From positions 496,001-560,000 of the forward strand of contig NZ_CP029295.1 of the NCBI RefSeq assembly GCF_003332325.1: DNA of 64,000 bases, written 5' to 3'. A program made the translations under genes and the position numbers. Positions 1-12,518 of the stretch are shown here, one piece after another; the stretch's first letter is position 1, and each line of letters begins with the position of its first letter. This DNA is from [Mycoplasma] phocae. Lineage in GTDB: Bacteria > Bacillota_I > Bacilli_A > Mycoplasmatales > Metamycoplasmataceae. The notes below the pieces were generated by a model. It was not told the DNA's origin. It saw nothing but the letters and a program-made list of their open reading frames with translations, and ran no database searches.

Positions 1-1
1 A

Positions 2-370
2 ATATCAAATGTATTTAAAGGAATGCAAAACTACTTTTTACACACAAATATAAGAAGAGAACTAACTAATTATGTTGATAGAAAAGGAACATTTAATTAT
101 TACTACGCTCAAGAAGAAAATTATACTCCTAGCTCAATTGATTATTTAATTGTAACTAGCGGATATCATAGTTCTGAACAAAATAAATTAGTTCCATTTA
201 AATATAAAGTTACTAAAGATGGCCAAACGAGAACAATTAGCAAAAGAGATTACATTCTATTAACAATTAGAGAAGGTGGATTTGCTAAATTTATGAAAAT
301 AAATAATGAAAAGTCGAACTCTAGTTGAAGTGGTCTTGATAAGGTTGATTTTTCAAAAGTAGAGGAATAA
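2..370 (+). CDS. C-terminal end of an unrecognised protein (5' end outside window)
   Basis: An open frame enters from the window edge and ends with TAA at 368-370. An in-frame TGA at 326-328 is read as tryptophan and adds 14 residues. The visible 122 residues are polar and rich in Tyr, Lys and Asn, with no membrane segment and no motif I recognise. A terminator hairpin follows at 387-413, so this is the last gene of its transcript. It sits directly upstream of a lipoprotein cluster and may be a surface protein, but nothing in the sequence proves that. Confidence 0.6.
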
Positions 371-386
371 TTCAAAAAATGTAAAA

Positions 387-413
387 GAAGGCAAAATAAG
401 CTTTCTTTTTTTA
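387..413 (+). terminator. Rho-independent terminator
   Basis: GAAGGC pairs with GCTTTC around the loop AAAATAA, followed by seven T. It ends the transcript of the partial gene upstream. Very similar hairpins recur before the next two lipoprotein units (1298-1322 and about 3284-3308), so it is part of a repeated module. Confidence 0.7.
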
Positions 414-721
414 TTTAAATTTAAATTCATTTGCCTTAACCATTAAATAAACATTAATAAAATCATATTTTTTCATATAAATAATTATTAGTTATTTTAT
501 GAATTAGGTATTAAAAAATGCTTATGTATATTTATATATAGACATAGTATTTACAAGTGTTTCTCATACAAAATTTAGTTGAATTTAATACTATTATTAG
601 TGTCTTAAAACATTTTTCGTTTTTATTTAACTTTGTTAAGGTCAAAAATACAACAGTTAGAAATAAAGATGATTAAGTAAATGAAATTTGTTTACAAACA
701 TAATATAAATAAAGGAAAATT
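414..721 (+). promoter_or_regulatory. Lipoprotein 5' region, copy 1 of 3
   Basis: No gene is seen in this 308-bp stretch. It is a diverged copy of the regions before the lipoprotein starts at 1634 and 3599: an AT tract near 528-542, a stretch with 'ttaaaacat' then 'ttatttaactttgttaa', and an AAGGAAAA-type ribosome-binding site just before ATG 722. The promoter probably lies inside it, but I cannot place the -10 box with confidence. Confidence 0.45.
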
Positions 722-1069
722 ATGAAAAAGAAAAACTTTAAGTGTGAATTGCTTTACCAATCACAATTGCAACTTTACCGCTAATTGCTGCAGCATGTGA
801 TCAAAATAATAAGAAAACTAAGCCTATAACCAAAGGTGTAGAAGAATCTAAGCAAAGAGATAAAAAGTACTACATCCTATACTTCTCAACAAGGTAATAA
901 AGGTACTTCAAATGAAGGATATCAACAAGATAGTAAAAGTACTACACCTGATGGAAATCAAGAAGAAAGTAAGGGTACTGCAACTGAAGAACCTCAAAAA
1001 GATGACAAAGGTACTCAAGATAATCCTATTACGGCTTGATTCAAAAAAATATTCGGTATAAAAAAATAA
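722..1069 (+). pseudogene. Broken surface lipoprotein gene, copy 1
   Basis: It begins with the same codons (ATG AAA AAG AAA AAC TTT AAG) as the lipoprotein genes at 1634 and 3599. One base is missing in the TGA TGA (Trp-Trp) pair, so the frame is lost after codon 7. In the restored frame the signal peptide continues as IALPITIATLPLIAAAC, with a lipobox cysteine. A second frame change near 867 is needed to continue through a Ser/Thr/Gly/Asp-rich repeat-like tail (units of the type KGT or KST) to TAA at 1067-1069. Either it is decayed, or it is switched off by slippage. The two separate lesions favour decay. Confidence 0.7.
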
Positions 1070-1297
1070 TAATCAAATAAGATCGAAGAAATAAGTTATC
1101 TTTGAATATGTAAAGAAAACTGGTAGTGGTGTAAACAATTTCAATTTTTATAAAATTCAATTAAGAGACAATATTGATGTAATCAAAAAATAAATTTGAA
1201 ATTGTTTTAATTCAATTTATCATCACACTAATATACGTGATTAGAATTTGAATAAAATCACTACAAAAATAATGTATTATTTTTTAACTAATTTAAG

Positions 1298-1322
1298 GAA
1301 GGCAAAATAAGCTTTCTTTTTT
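1298..1322 (+). terminator. Rho-independent terminator
   Basis: GAAGGC pairs with GCTTTC across AAAATAA, followed by a T run. It lies between the broken lipoprotein gene and the promoter region of the intact one, and is a near-exact repeat of the hairpin at 387-413. Confidence 0.65.
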
Positions 1323-1633
1323 ATTTAAATATAATTTAATTTGCTTGCGAAGGTAGTTAAACAAGCACTAAAATAAATCATATTTTTTTACCAAAATAAC
1401 TAATAAGTTATCCACTAAGAAGGGTAGCAAAAATGTTATATATATATAAATATATATAGAACAACATAAATGCGCGTATTTAGCATATTAAATCCAGCTA
1501 GTTTTAAGACTATTATTTAATTTAGAACACTTTTTATTTACCTTTTGTTAAAAGCAATTAACAATTATAAATGAAGATATCATGACTAAAATGAAAATTG
1601 TTTGCAAATATAAATGAATAATTAAGGAAAAGT
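1323..1633 (+). promoter_or_regulatory. Lipoprotein 5' region, copy 2 of 3
   Basis: This stretch precedes the intact lipoprotein gene and is nearly identical to 3305-3598. It contains an alternating TA tract at 1438-1458 followed by GAACAACATAAATG, then a conserved leader and an AAGGAAAA ribosome-binding site before ATG 1634. Conservation of the whole block between copies shows that promoter plus signal peptide were duplicated together. Nothing coding is seen in it. The stretch before it (1070-1297) holds only a fragment at about 1190-1235 that resembles the relic at 3104-3230. Confidence 0.5.
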
Positions 1634-2125
1634 ATGAAAAAGAAAAACTTTAAGTGATGAATTGCTTTGCCAGTGGCAATTACAACCTTACCACTAGTCG
1701 CAGCGGCATGTGATCAAAATAATAATAATGAAAAAAAAGAAACTAAACCTATAACTGATGGAAGTGATCAAAAAATAACTACACAAGATAATGGCATTAA
1801 AAAAGATCCAATGACAAATTTACCAATGACTGATCAAGATGGCAAAATGGGAGAAAAAGATAAAAATAACTCAAATCCTGTTCCCCCAACAACTAAAAAA
1901 GAAGAAGGAAAGAAAGAAGATACCGAATCTAAAAACCCTCAAACAAATGAAGGAAAAAAGGATGAAACTCCAAAACCCCCAGCAGTTGATAAAGATAAAT
2001 CTCAATCTGATGAGCAATCGTCTGAAAACAATTCCTCAGATTCTACAAAAAATGATAGTAAAACTAAATCCGAAGAAAAATTAAAAAAAGAAATGGAATT
2101 GCAAAAACAAATACTTGATAAAAAA
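1360..2125 (+). repeat. Direct repeat copy A (promoter plus lipoprotein 5' half)
   Basis: About 760 bp of near-identity with 3335-4090. The coding part differs at only a few positions, for example AATGAAGG against AACGAAGG and ATTCCTC against ATTTCTC. Identity falls sharply after the stretch encoding KLKKEMEL. The repeat makes this locus a substrate for homologous deletion, duplication or gene conversion. Confidence 0.85.
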
Positions 2126-3028
2126 AATAAGATAAAACAAATAATAAAAGCATACTCATTAGGTGATGAATTAACAAAAGAACTAGAAGTTGAAAACAAC
2201 TTGGAAAAATTAAACGCGGTTGAGTCTAAAGCATTAGAAGAAGTAAGTAAACGTATAAAGCAAGTTCTAGAAAATGAAAATAAATTAGATGATATTCCTT
2301 CTCTAATTCAAAAAATAAAAAATCTTGACTCTTCAACATCAGAATTAGTTGGAATAAAAGAAAAAACAATTAAAGAATTTTACTTAGAATTTATTAAGGG
2401 TTTAGAATCTAAAAATGTTGTTGAATTTATGGAATTGCAAGATTTAATTAATAAAAATAATAGTAACAAAGATTACTCATTCATAGAAAAAATCTATAAT
2501 TCATATAATTCTAAATACTCTCCAATACTACAATTAATAAAAAAATATAATTTGGAAACAAATTACAAAAAGCAAATAGATGCTAATAAATCATTTTCTC
2601 AGTTATATGATTTAAAAAAATTGGTTGATGAATTTATTTCCAAAATAAAAACTATTAAAGAAATAAAAATTAATTCTGAAAACAATGAGTTTACATTCCA
2701 ACTAAGCGACGGTAGAAAAAAATTAGAAAAGGATAAATTTCAAATATTTTTTAAACAAATAGATGAACCTAAATCAAATGAATCTATTATTGCCCCAACT
2801 CGAGAAAAATATAATGATATTACACTTGAATATACAGTAAAATTCATGAGAAGAAAGGGTAAAAATAAGAATATAAAATCAAAAATTTATCTTTTAGGAG
2901 TGCAAATAGAAGATCAAATATACATAATTCCTGATATATCATTAGATAAAATATTAGAAATTAGAAAAAATGAAAATTTTGAGTCTAAAAATTACCCCGA
3001 ATTAAAATATGTACTAGAAATTGATTAA
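1634..3028 (+). CDS. Surface lipoprotein, Lys/Glu-rich, intact member of the tandem family
   Basis: 464 residues. Start ATG at 1634 follows AAGGAAAA. Codons 8 and 9 are TGA TGA, giving the signal peptide MKKKNFKWWIALP, then a hydrophobic core and the lipobox LVAAAC, so lipid attachment is expected at the cysteine near residue 26. Residues about 30-150 are a low-complexity linker rich in Lys, Glu, Asn, Ser and Pro. From about 150 the chain is helical and coiled-coil-like, and the last 110 residues look more globular. It is probably exported and anchored on the outer face of the membrane. Function is unknown. It shares its N-terminal half almost exactly with the broken copy at 3599, while the C-terminal half is only related, which suggests mosaic exchange. 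Terminator at 3078-3104. Confidence 0.85.
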
Positions 3029-3077
3029 TTTTGAAAAAAATAAAATAGATATATACTACCTTTAATTTAAATAAGTT

Positions 3078-3104
3078 AACACTCCGGGATAAGGGGTGTT
3101 TTTA
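3078..3104 (+). terminator. Rho-independent terminator
   Basis: AACACTCC pairs with GGGGTGTT around GGGATAA and is followed by TTT. The same hairpin, with the same flank reading TTTTTATG(A/T)TAAAA, is found on the minus strand at 47994-48022 and 53218-53243. It is therefore also the front edge of the relic family described at 3104-3230. Confidence 0.75.
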
Positions 3105-3230
3105 TGATAAAACAATTTTCATTTAATGAAAAACTAAAATCCTGCAAATTATTATAGAGGACATATTTGAAATTCCTTTAATTCAATTTATCGTCGATAT
3201 TAATTATCAATATAAAAATATATCGCCAAA
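3104..3230 (+). pseudogene. Decayed ORF relic, family copy A
   Basis: Immediately after the hairpin an ATG opens into a peptide beginning MIKQFSFNEKLKSCKLL, soon broken by stops. A second frame reads (F)EIPLIQFIVDI. The same order of words (MLKQF..NEKLKYCK, then ALIQFII) is found on the minus strand near 47.9, 53.2 and 55.2 kb, and a fragment at 1190-1235 matches the second word. I do not recognise the ancestral protein; a transposase is one possibility. All copies lie beside lipoprotein genes. Confidence 0.4.
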
Positions 3231-3334
3231 ATAATACATAGATTAGATATGAAGAAAGGACACTAATTTCACTAATTTAGAGAAAGCAAAATAAGCCTTT
3301 TTTTTATTTAAATTTACTTAATTAAATCATCAAC

Positions 3335-4090
3335 AAGCACTAAAACAAAGCATATTTTTTCATCAAAATAACTAATAAGTTATTCATTAAGAAGGGAATA
3401 AAAATGTTATATAAATATATATAGAACAACATAAATGTGAGTATTTAGCATATTAAATCCAGCTAGTTTTAAGATTATTATTTAATTTAGAACACTTTTT
3501 ATTTACCTTTTGTTAAAAGCAATTAACAATTATAAATGAAGATATCATGACTAAAATGAAAATTGTTTGCAAATATAAATGAATAATTAAGGAAAAGTAT
3601 GAAAAAGAAAAACTTTAAGTGATGAATTGCTTTGCCAGTGGCAATTACAACCTTACCACTAGTCGCAGCGGCATGTGATCAAAATAATAATAATGAAAAA
3701 AAAGAAACTAAACCTATAACTGATGGAAGTGATCAAAAAATAACTACACAAGATAATGGCATTAAAAAAGATCCAATGACAAATTTACCAATGACTGATC
3801 AAGATGGCAAAATGGGAGAAAAAGATAAAAATAACTCAAATCCTGTTCCCCCAACAACTAAAAAAGAAGAAGGAAAGAAAGAAGATACCGAATCTAAAAA
3901 CCCTCAAACAAACGAAGGAAAAAAGGATGAAACTCCAAAACCCCCAGCAGTTGATAAAGATAAATCTCAATCTGATGAGCAATCGTCTGAAAACAATTTC
4001 TCAGATTCTACAAAAAATGATAGTAAAACTAAATCCGAAGAAAAATTAAAAAAAGAAATGGAATTAAAAAAACAAATAACTGATAATAAA
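3335..4090 (+). repeat. Direct repeat copy B (promoter plus lipoprotein 5' half)
   Basis: Partner of 1360-2125. It carries the same TA-rich tract, leader, ribosome-binding site, Trp-Trp signal peptide and Lys/Glu-rich linker. Only a handful of substitutions separate the coding parts, so the duplication or conversion is recent. Confidence 0.85.
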
Positions 4091-5015
4091 ATAAAATAAA
4101 TATAAAAGCATACTCATTAGGTGATAAATTAACAAAAGAACTAGAAGTTGAAAACAACTTGGAAAAATTAAGCAAACTTGAATCTAGAGTTCTAAAAGAA
4201 GTAAGTAAATATATAAAACAAGTTTTGCAAAATAATAATAAATCAGATAATATTCCTTCTCTAATTCAAAAAATAAAAGATCTTAACTCTTCAACACCGA
4301 AACTAGCCGAAATAAAAGAAAAAACAATTAAAGAATTTTACCTAGAATTTATTAAAGGTTTAGAAGCTAAAAATGCTATTGAATTTATGGAATTGTAAGA
4401 TTTAATCAATAAAAATGATACTAACACGGGTTACTCATTCGTAGAAAAAATCTATGCATTATATAATTCTAAATACTCCCCAATACTACAATTAATAAAA
4501 AAATATAATTTAGAGAATAATTACAAAACTCAAATAGATAACAATAAATCATTTGAACAATTATATAATTTAGAAAAATTAGTTAATGATTTTATGTCTA
4601 GCATTAAAACCATTACTAATGTAAAAGTTGAATCTGATAAATTCAAATTTAAATTAAGTAGTGAAAGAAAGGTGGTAGAAGGTGGTGTATTTAACGTAAT
4701 TATTAAAAAAGTAGACACAACTACGCCGTCAAATTCAAGAGATTCTATTATTATTTCAGAACCAATTATATTTAATAAGGATACAAATGAATATGAAGCA
4801 AAATTTAGAAGGAGAAATAATAAAACAAATATAAAATCAAAAATTTATCTATTAGGCATAGCAGTTACTACAGAATCTGGAAAAAATACTGCTACTATTT
4901 AATTCCTGATTTATCATTAGAAGAATCCACTAAAATATGTGATGATCAAAATTTTAAATTTGATAAATATCCTGATGAAATAAAATCAAAATTAAAATAT
5001 GTGTTGGAAATCTAA
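3599..5015 (+). pseudogene. Broken surface lipoprotein gene, copy 3
   Basis: It starts exactly like the intact gene at 1634 and stays in frame for 166 codons, giving a truncated lipoprotein that ends NKIK. There CAA has become TAA (4097-4099) and a one-base loss follows. The homologous reading continues from about 4111 to 4398, where another CAA-to-TAA stop interrupts ...IEFMEL. It then runs to 4902, and a last frameshift leads into the conserved end (..LKYVLEI) at 5013-5015. The C-terminal part is clearly homologous to the intact gene but diverged by many substitutions. The short N-terminal lipopeptide might still be made. Terminator at 5069-5117. Confidence 0.85.
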
Positions 5016-5068
5016 TAATTTTACAAAACAATCATATTTAATTTTAATTTACATTAAACTCCTAATTT

Positions 5069-5117
5069 AAAATCCATATTTTCCTACATATAATACGGAT
5101 TTTATTTTTTATTTTTT
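5069..5117 (+). terminator. Rho-independent terminator
   Basis: AAAATCC at 5069-5075 pairs with GGATTTT at 5097-5103, followed by a T-rich tract. It closes the plus-strand lipoprotein cluster. The next 110 bp are AT-rich with no recognised feature. Confidence 0.6.
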
Positions 5118-5229
5118 TGATTTAAATTAATAAACTCGATGTTATTTAGCTTATATATTAAAATTTTTTATTTAATTTTGTCTATTGTTGTTTATATCCT
5201 TTGCTTAAAAATTAAAAATGCAAATTTTA

Positions 5230-5267
5230 TATAAAAAAATCAAACAAAGCTATTTGCTATTGTTTGA
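5230..5267 (-). terminator. Rho-independent terminator (minus)
   Basis: On minus, TCAAACAA pairs with TTGTTTGA around a loop containing TAGCAAATAGC, followed by seven T. It lies 25 bp beyond the stop of the small minus-strand gene at 5293-5433 and supports that gene being transcribed. Confidence 0.7.
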
Positions 5268-5292
5268 TATTTAAAACCCTAATAATTATTTA

Positions 5293-5433
5293 TTATTTAC
5301 TAGATTTATTATTTGGATTTAATTGTTTTCCGCGATTTCCTTGGACATTAGAGTAAGCTTTGTTTTGTCCACTTGTACCTTTGTTAGGATTTGATTGATT
5401 AGATTTATGATTGTTATTATTTTGATTATTCAT
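5293..5433 (-). CDS. Small Asn/Gln/Ser/Gly-rich hypothetical protein
   Basis: 46 codons, starting MNNQNNNNHKSNQSN and ending NNKSSK. It has no hydrophobic segment and no known domain. No clear ribosome-binding site precedes the ATG. The call rests on an unbroken frame between the rRNA terminator at 5551-5577 and its own terminator at 5230-5267, and on non-random composition. It could be a basic, disordered peptide or a chance frame. Confidence 0.45.
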   Translation of the reverse strand: MNNQNNNNHKSNQSNPNKGTSGQNKAYSNVQGNRGKQLNPNNKSSK

Positions 5434-5550
5434 ATATTTACTTTTTTTATAAGTAATTTTTTGATTTTCACCTTTTTTCGTTATATTACATTCATTATTT
5501 AAAAATTCAATTAATTATCAACTTAAATGAAAAAATAGCTAATTTAAAGT

Positions 5551-5577
5551 ATAAAAAAAATCCAAAACTGGATTTTA
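5551..5577 (-). terminator. Terminator of the rRNA operon (minus)
   Basis: On minus, AAAATCC pairs with GGATTTT around AGTTTT, followed by eight T. It lies about 70 bp past the 23S 3' end and just past the 23S processing stem. No 5S sequence is found before it. Confidence 0.75.
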
Positions 5578-5588
5578 GTGCGTTATGT

Positions 5589-5617
5589 TTTTGTTCTCTG
5601 AAAACTGAATATCGTTG
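5589..5617 (-). other. 23S processing stem, 3' arm
   Basis: This segment is complementary to the region before the 23S 5' end at 8651-8680: both arms contain the sequence GAAAACTGAATATCG or its complement. The two arms would fold into a long stem flanking the 23S precursor, the expected substrate of RNase III. Confidence 0.7.
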
Positions 5618-5645
5618 TAATTTAGATTAATCTGCTATAGAATTC

Positions 5646-8545
<2,900 letters not shown>

Positions 8546-8650
8546 TTGTTTTGTTATTGTTTGTTGTATGACCTATTGTTGTCTTTAATTTTGATATATA
8601 TATTCTATAGGTTGATCTAAACTTTGAAATATTAATTAATATAATTTTTC

Positions 8651-8680
8651 AATGTCGATATTCAGTTTTCAAAGAACAAA
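8651..8680 (-). promoter_or_regulatory. BoxA-like antiterminator and 23S processing stem, 5' arm
   Basis: On minus it reads TTTGTTCTTTGAAAACTGAAT, matching the rRNA antitermination boxA (TGTTCTTTGAAAACT) of Firmicutes relatives. It is also complementary to 5589-5617 across the 23S gene. One sequence therefore appears to serve both antitermination and precursor processing. Confidence 0.65.
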
Positions 8681-8700
8681 TATAGAGAGATAGATCTCTC

Positions 8701-8732
8701 AAAACTGAATACGAATATTTTTTCCATAACTA
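8701..8732 (-). other. 16S processing stem, 3' arm
   Basis: On minus it reads ...CATAAC-like sequence, then a short T run, then TATTCGTATTCAGTTTT. It is complementary to 10321-10358 before the 16S 5' end (CGTATTCAGTTTT against AAAACTGAATACG, and GTTATG against CATAAC). It is the partner arm of the 16S precursor stem. Confidence 0.65.
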
Positions 8733-8744
8733 GGTGTACTCCGT

Positions 8745-10275
<1,531 letters not shown>

Positions 10276-10320
10276 GGTTGTTATTTTGTTTTTTTGTTAT
10301 TTAAATTATTTTTTAAATTG

Positions 10321-10358
10321 ACGTTATGGTATTCGTATTCAGTTTTCAAAGAACTATC
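10321..10358 (-). promoter_or_regulatory. BoxA-like antiterminator and 16S processing stem, 5' arm
   Basis: On minus it reads AGTTCTTTGAAAACTGAATA, a boxA-like element in the rRNA leader. The sequence after it is complementary to 8701-8732. It lies between the promoter at 10390-10395 and the 16S start. Confidence 0.65.
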
Positions 10359-10389
10359 TAGGCACAACTTAATAAATCGCACAATTACT

Positions 10390-10395
10390 ATTATA
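10390..10395 (-). promoter_or_regulatory. rRNA operon promoter, -10 box
   Basis: TATAAT on minus, preceded by ATG (TGTATAATAG), about 115 bp before the mature 16S 5' end. No convincing -35 hexamer is seen, as is common in mycoplasmas. Confidence 0.6.
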
Positions 10396-10453
10396 CATAT
10401 TTTATTTTTTTTAAGATGAAAAAATATTTTTTTATTATAAATTTATTTTGTCG

Positions 10454-10482
10454 TAAAAAAATAAACCGATTAACTCGATTTA
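10454..10482 (-). terminator. Terminator after greA (minus)
   Basis: On minus, TAAATCGA pairs with TCGGTTTA around GTTAA and is followed by seven T. It separates the greA transcript from the rRNA promoter. Confidence 0.75.
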
Positions 10483-10536
10483 TCACTTATTAAATTATAT
10501 ATATAATATTGTGTTAATTCTAATGTCACTTTTAAA

Positions 10537-11007
10537 TTATAATATTGATTCAATTTTGACTTTATATTTGTGTGGAGCTTCAACTTCGACTATATCTTTA
10601 ACTTTTTTTCCTAATAAAGCTTTTGCCAATGGTGAAGTGTTAGAAATTTTATTATTAAATGGATCGGCATCCAAAGCACCAACGATGGTAGCTTCTAATA
10701 ATTCATTTGTCTCCAAATTAATTGCTTTAATTGTTGATCCGATTTTTACGTTGTGTGATTTTTTTGATTCAATCACTTCACAATTTTCTAGTATGTGTTG
10801 AATTTCAAGAATTTCATTTTCAATTATTGCTTGCTTATCACGAGCAGAATCATATTCCGCATTTTCTGAAAGGTCACCTTGATTTCTAGCTTCTTTAATT
10901 TCTTCAATAACTTGTGGTCTAGCTACTTCTTGTAAATATTTTAAACGTTCTTTATACTGTTCAAAACTTTGGACTGTAAGATATATTTTTTTATCATCTT
11001 GTTGCAT
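10537..11007 (-). CDS. greA: Transcription elongation factor GreA
   Basis: 156 residues, the normal family length. The N-terminal coiled coil carries the GreA signature with EARNQGDLSENAEYDSARDKQ; the acidic tip stimulates transcript cleavage by backtracked RNA polymerase. The C-terminal FKBP-like domain holds ISNTSPLAKALLGKKVKD. ATG is preceded by TAAGGAGATAATT. It is the last gene of the minus-strand series starting at mnmA, with its own terminator at 10454-10482. Confidence 0.97.
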   Translation of the reverse strand: MQQDDKKIYLTVQSFEQYKERLKYLQEVARPQVIEEIKEARNQGDLSENAEYDSARDKQAIIENEILEIQHILENCEVIESKKSHNVKIGSTIKAINLETNELLEATIVGALDADPFNNKISNTSPLAKALLGKKVKDIVEVEAPHKYKVKIESIL

Positions 11008-11075
11008 AATTATCTCCTTAAAACTAAGATAAATGTATTTTATCTATTTATCAATAAATAATATCATATTATTAA

Positions 11076-11813
11076 TTATTCTTCACTAACTTTGTCTTTA
11101 ATTTCTTCATGTGCTAAAATTAATACTTTTTCATTTGCAAATTTTAAATTTTCATAACGCAACTTATAACTTGTTAAAATTGGTTTTGATAATTTTATTT
11201 GTTCAAAACTATTAACTGATATAATCATCATTCCCTTTTGATTCAAAAATTTTAAATATTTTTGTAAATGTTGCTCAATTGAAAAATTTTCATTAGACGA
11301 AAATATTAAATCATAATCTTGTTTTTGCGATATACCATAAGTTAATTTAATTGTTGACAAATCAGGAAATTCATTTTTTATTTCATCGTATTTTGATAAG
11401 TATTTCTGATGAGAATTATCACAAAAAACATTTGATGATGCCAAAGCTGCCGATGAAATAGCTAAATAATCATTTTGGTCATTTATTAAAACATTTTGAT
11501 ATTTGTTCAAATATATTGTGTTGATTAAAAAAGCTACAAAAAAATCATTAATAATGTTGTTATCATAATATTTTTTTATCCCATTTAATACAACGCCATA
11601 ATTTGGATTTTTTACTCGTAGTTTGGCAATTTCTACTTGCTCTTCTGGATTAATCATTTTTTTAGATATCCGTTTTTTAATAACTAATGTTGCAATAAGA
11701 ATAACAATAGCAATTATCAAAACAACTACCATGCTAATTGCTAGTGCAGTTCTAACTTGTGGGGAAAGACTTGATGATTTACCACTAAATAGATTTTTCA
11801 CTATCGTCCCCAA
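11076..11813 (-). CDS. Membrane-anchored methyltransferase-like protein (BC85_0335-type)
   Basis: 245 residues. Residues about 23-45 form one strongly hydrophobic segment (IVILIATLVIKK), so the protein is probably a single-pass membrane protein with its main domain in the cytoplasm. The rest has the alternating pattern of a Rossmann-like fold, with a plausible late methyltransferase strand in MMIISVNSFEQIKLS. From memory it fits a mycoplasma family annotated as putative methyltransferase. No clear S-adenosylmethionine-binding glycine motif is visible, so the activity is unproven. Its start lies inside the upstream DUF1292-like gene (29-bp overlap), suggesting coupled translation. Confidence 0.7.
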   Translation of the reverse strand: MGTIVKNLFSGKSSSLSPQVRTALAISMVVVLIIAIVILIATLVIKKRISKKMINPEEQVEIAKLRVKNPNYGVVLNGIKKYYDNNIINDFFVAFLINTIYLNKYQNVLINDQNDYLAISSAALASSNVFCDNSHQKYLSKYDEIKNEFPDLSTIKLTYGISQKQDYDLIFSSNENFSIEQHLQKYLKFLNQKGMMIISVNSFEQIKLSKPILTSYKLRYENLKFANEKVLILAHEEIKDKVSEE

Positions 11814-12093
11814 TTAATTTTGCAAGTAGGTCACTTTTTTGATCTCGATCTAGAACTAAATTATCTTTGGCAAATTTAAATAATAAGTCAACAAGAATAT
11901 CAATTTCACCCTCGTCATCAATTTCTGTGATTTTTCCATTGTGTTCTTTTACAAAAAATAGCGCTTCTCCATCAGTTAAAATTAAATAATAATCGCCATT
12001 TTCTTCTAAATCAAATAATACATAAATCTCATCACCATCATCAGTAATGATTCTTCGGTCTTCAGTAAAAATATTTATTTCTTTTCTTGACAT
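11785..12093 (-). CDS. DUF1292-like small acidic protein
   Basis: 102 residues, very acidic. The segments [27 protein letters not shown] and ALFFVKEH match the YrzB/DUF1292 pattern of a small all-beta protein that follows ruvX in many Firmicutes. The position after ruvX supports the assignment. Molecular function is unknown. It overlaps ruvX by 19 bp and the next gene by 29 bp, so the three form one translation unit. Confidence 0.75.
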   Translation of the reverse strand: MSRKEINIFTEDRRIITDDGDEIYVLFDLEENGDYYLILTDGEALFFVKEHNGKITEIDDEGEIDILVDLLFKFAKDNLVLDRDQKSDLLAKLIGDDSEKSI

Positions 12094-12518
12094 GATATTC
12101 TCCTTAAATACTCTTCTAAAATTAGCTGCGCCGCTAAAGAATCTTTTTTGGTTTTTCGTTTCTTAGAATTAAAACCAGCATTTATTAATATTTCTTCAGC
12201 ATTAATTGTACTTTGTCTTTCATCCTGAAATTCAATTGGAAGTGAAATAATTTCAGACAATCGGGATGCAAATCTCTCAACCATATAGGTTCTTTTACTT
12301 TTTGATAAATCCATTCTTATAGGATATCCTAAAACGATGGTATCAATTTCATTTTTAAAATTACTTTCATTAAGATAATATAAAACTTTTGCAATAACAA
12401 GCTTAAAGTGGTTTTCTTCAAAATTAAAATTTTCAAGACCAGTAGCGATGATTCCAAGCGGATCAGAAATGGCAAAACCACATGTTTTTGTGCCCAAATC
12501 TAAACACAACTTACGCAT
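12075..12518 (-). CDS. ruvX: RuvX/YqgF-type Holliday junction resolvase or rRNA maturation nuclease
   Basis: 147 residues, the usual size. RNase H-like fold: [17 protein letters not shown] carries the first catalytic Asp, VLGYPIRMD the second strand motif, DERQST the conserved turn, and [15 protein letters not shown] the last acidic residue. The family is involved in 16S rRNA 5' maturation and was also proposed as a junction resolvase. The ATG overlaps the alaS stop by 8 bp. Confidence 0.92.
   Translation of the reverse strand: MRKLCLDLGTKTCGFAISDPLGIIATGLENFNFEENHFKLVIAKVLYYLNESNFKNEIDTIVLGYPIRMDLSKSKRTYMVERFASRLSEIISLPIEFQDERQSTINAEEILINAGFNSKKRKTKKDSLAAQLILEEYLRRISCQEKK

Noticed and set aside
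1839-2084. Second plus-strand frame rich in Lys and Gln inside the lipoprotein gene (and its copy at 3804-4049)
   Set aside because: It is out of frame with the lipoprotein, has no start signal, and exists only because the low-complexity Lys/Glu stretch is open in other frames.
8546-8744. tRNA in the 16S-23S spacer
   Set aside because: No cloverleaf or TTCRANNC-type T-loop is visible; the spacer is made up of processing-stem arms and boxA.
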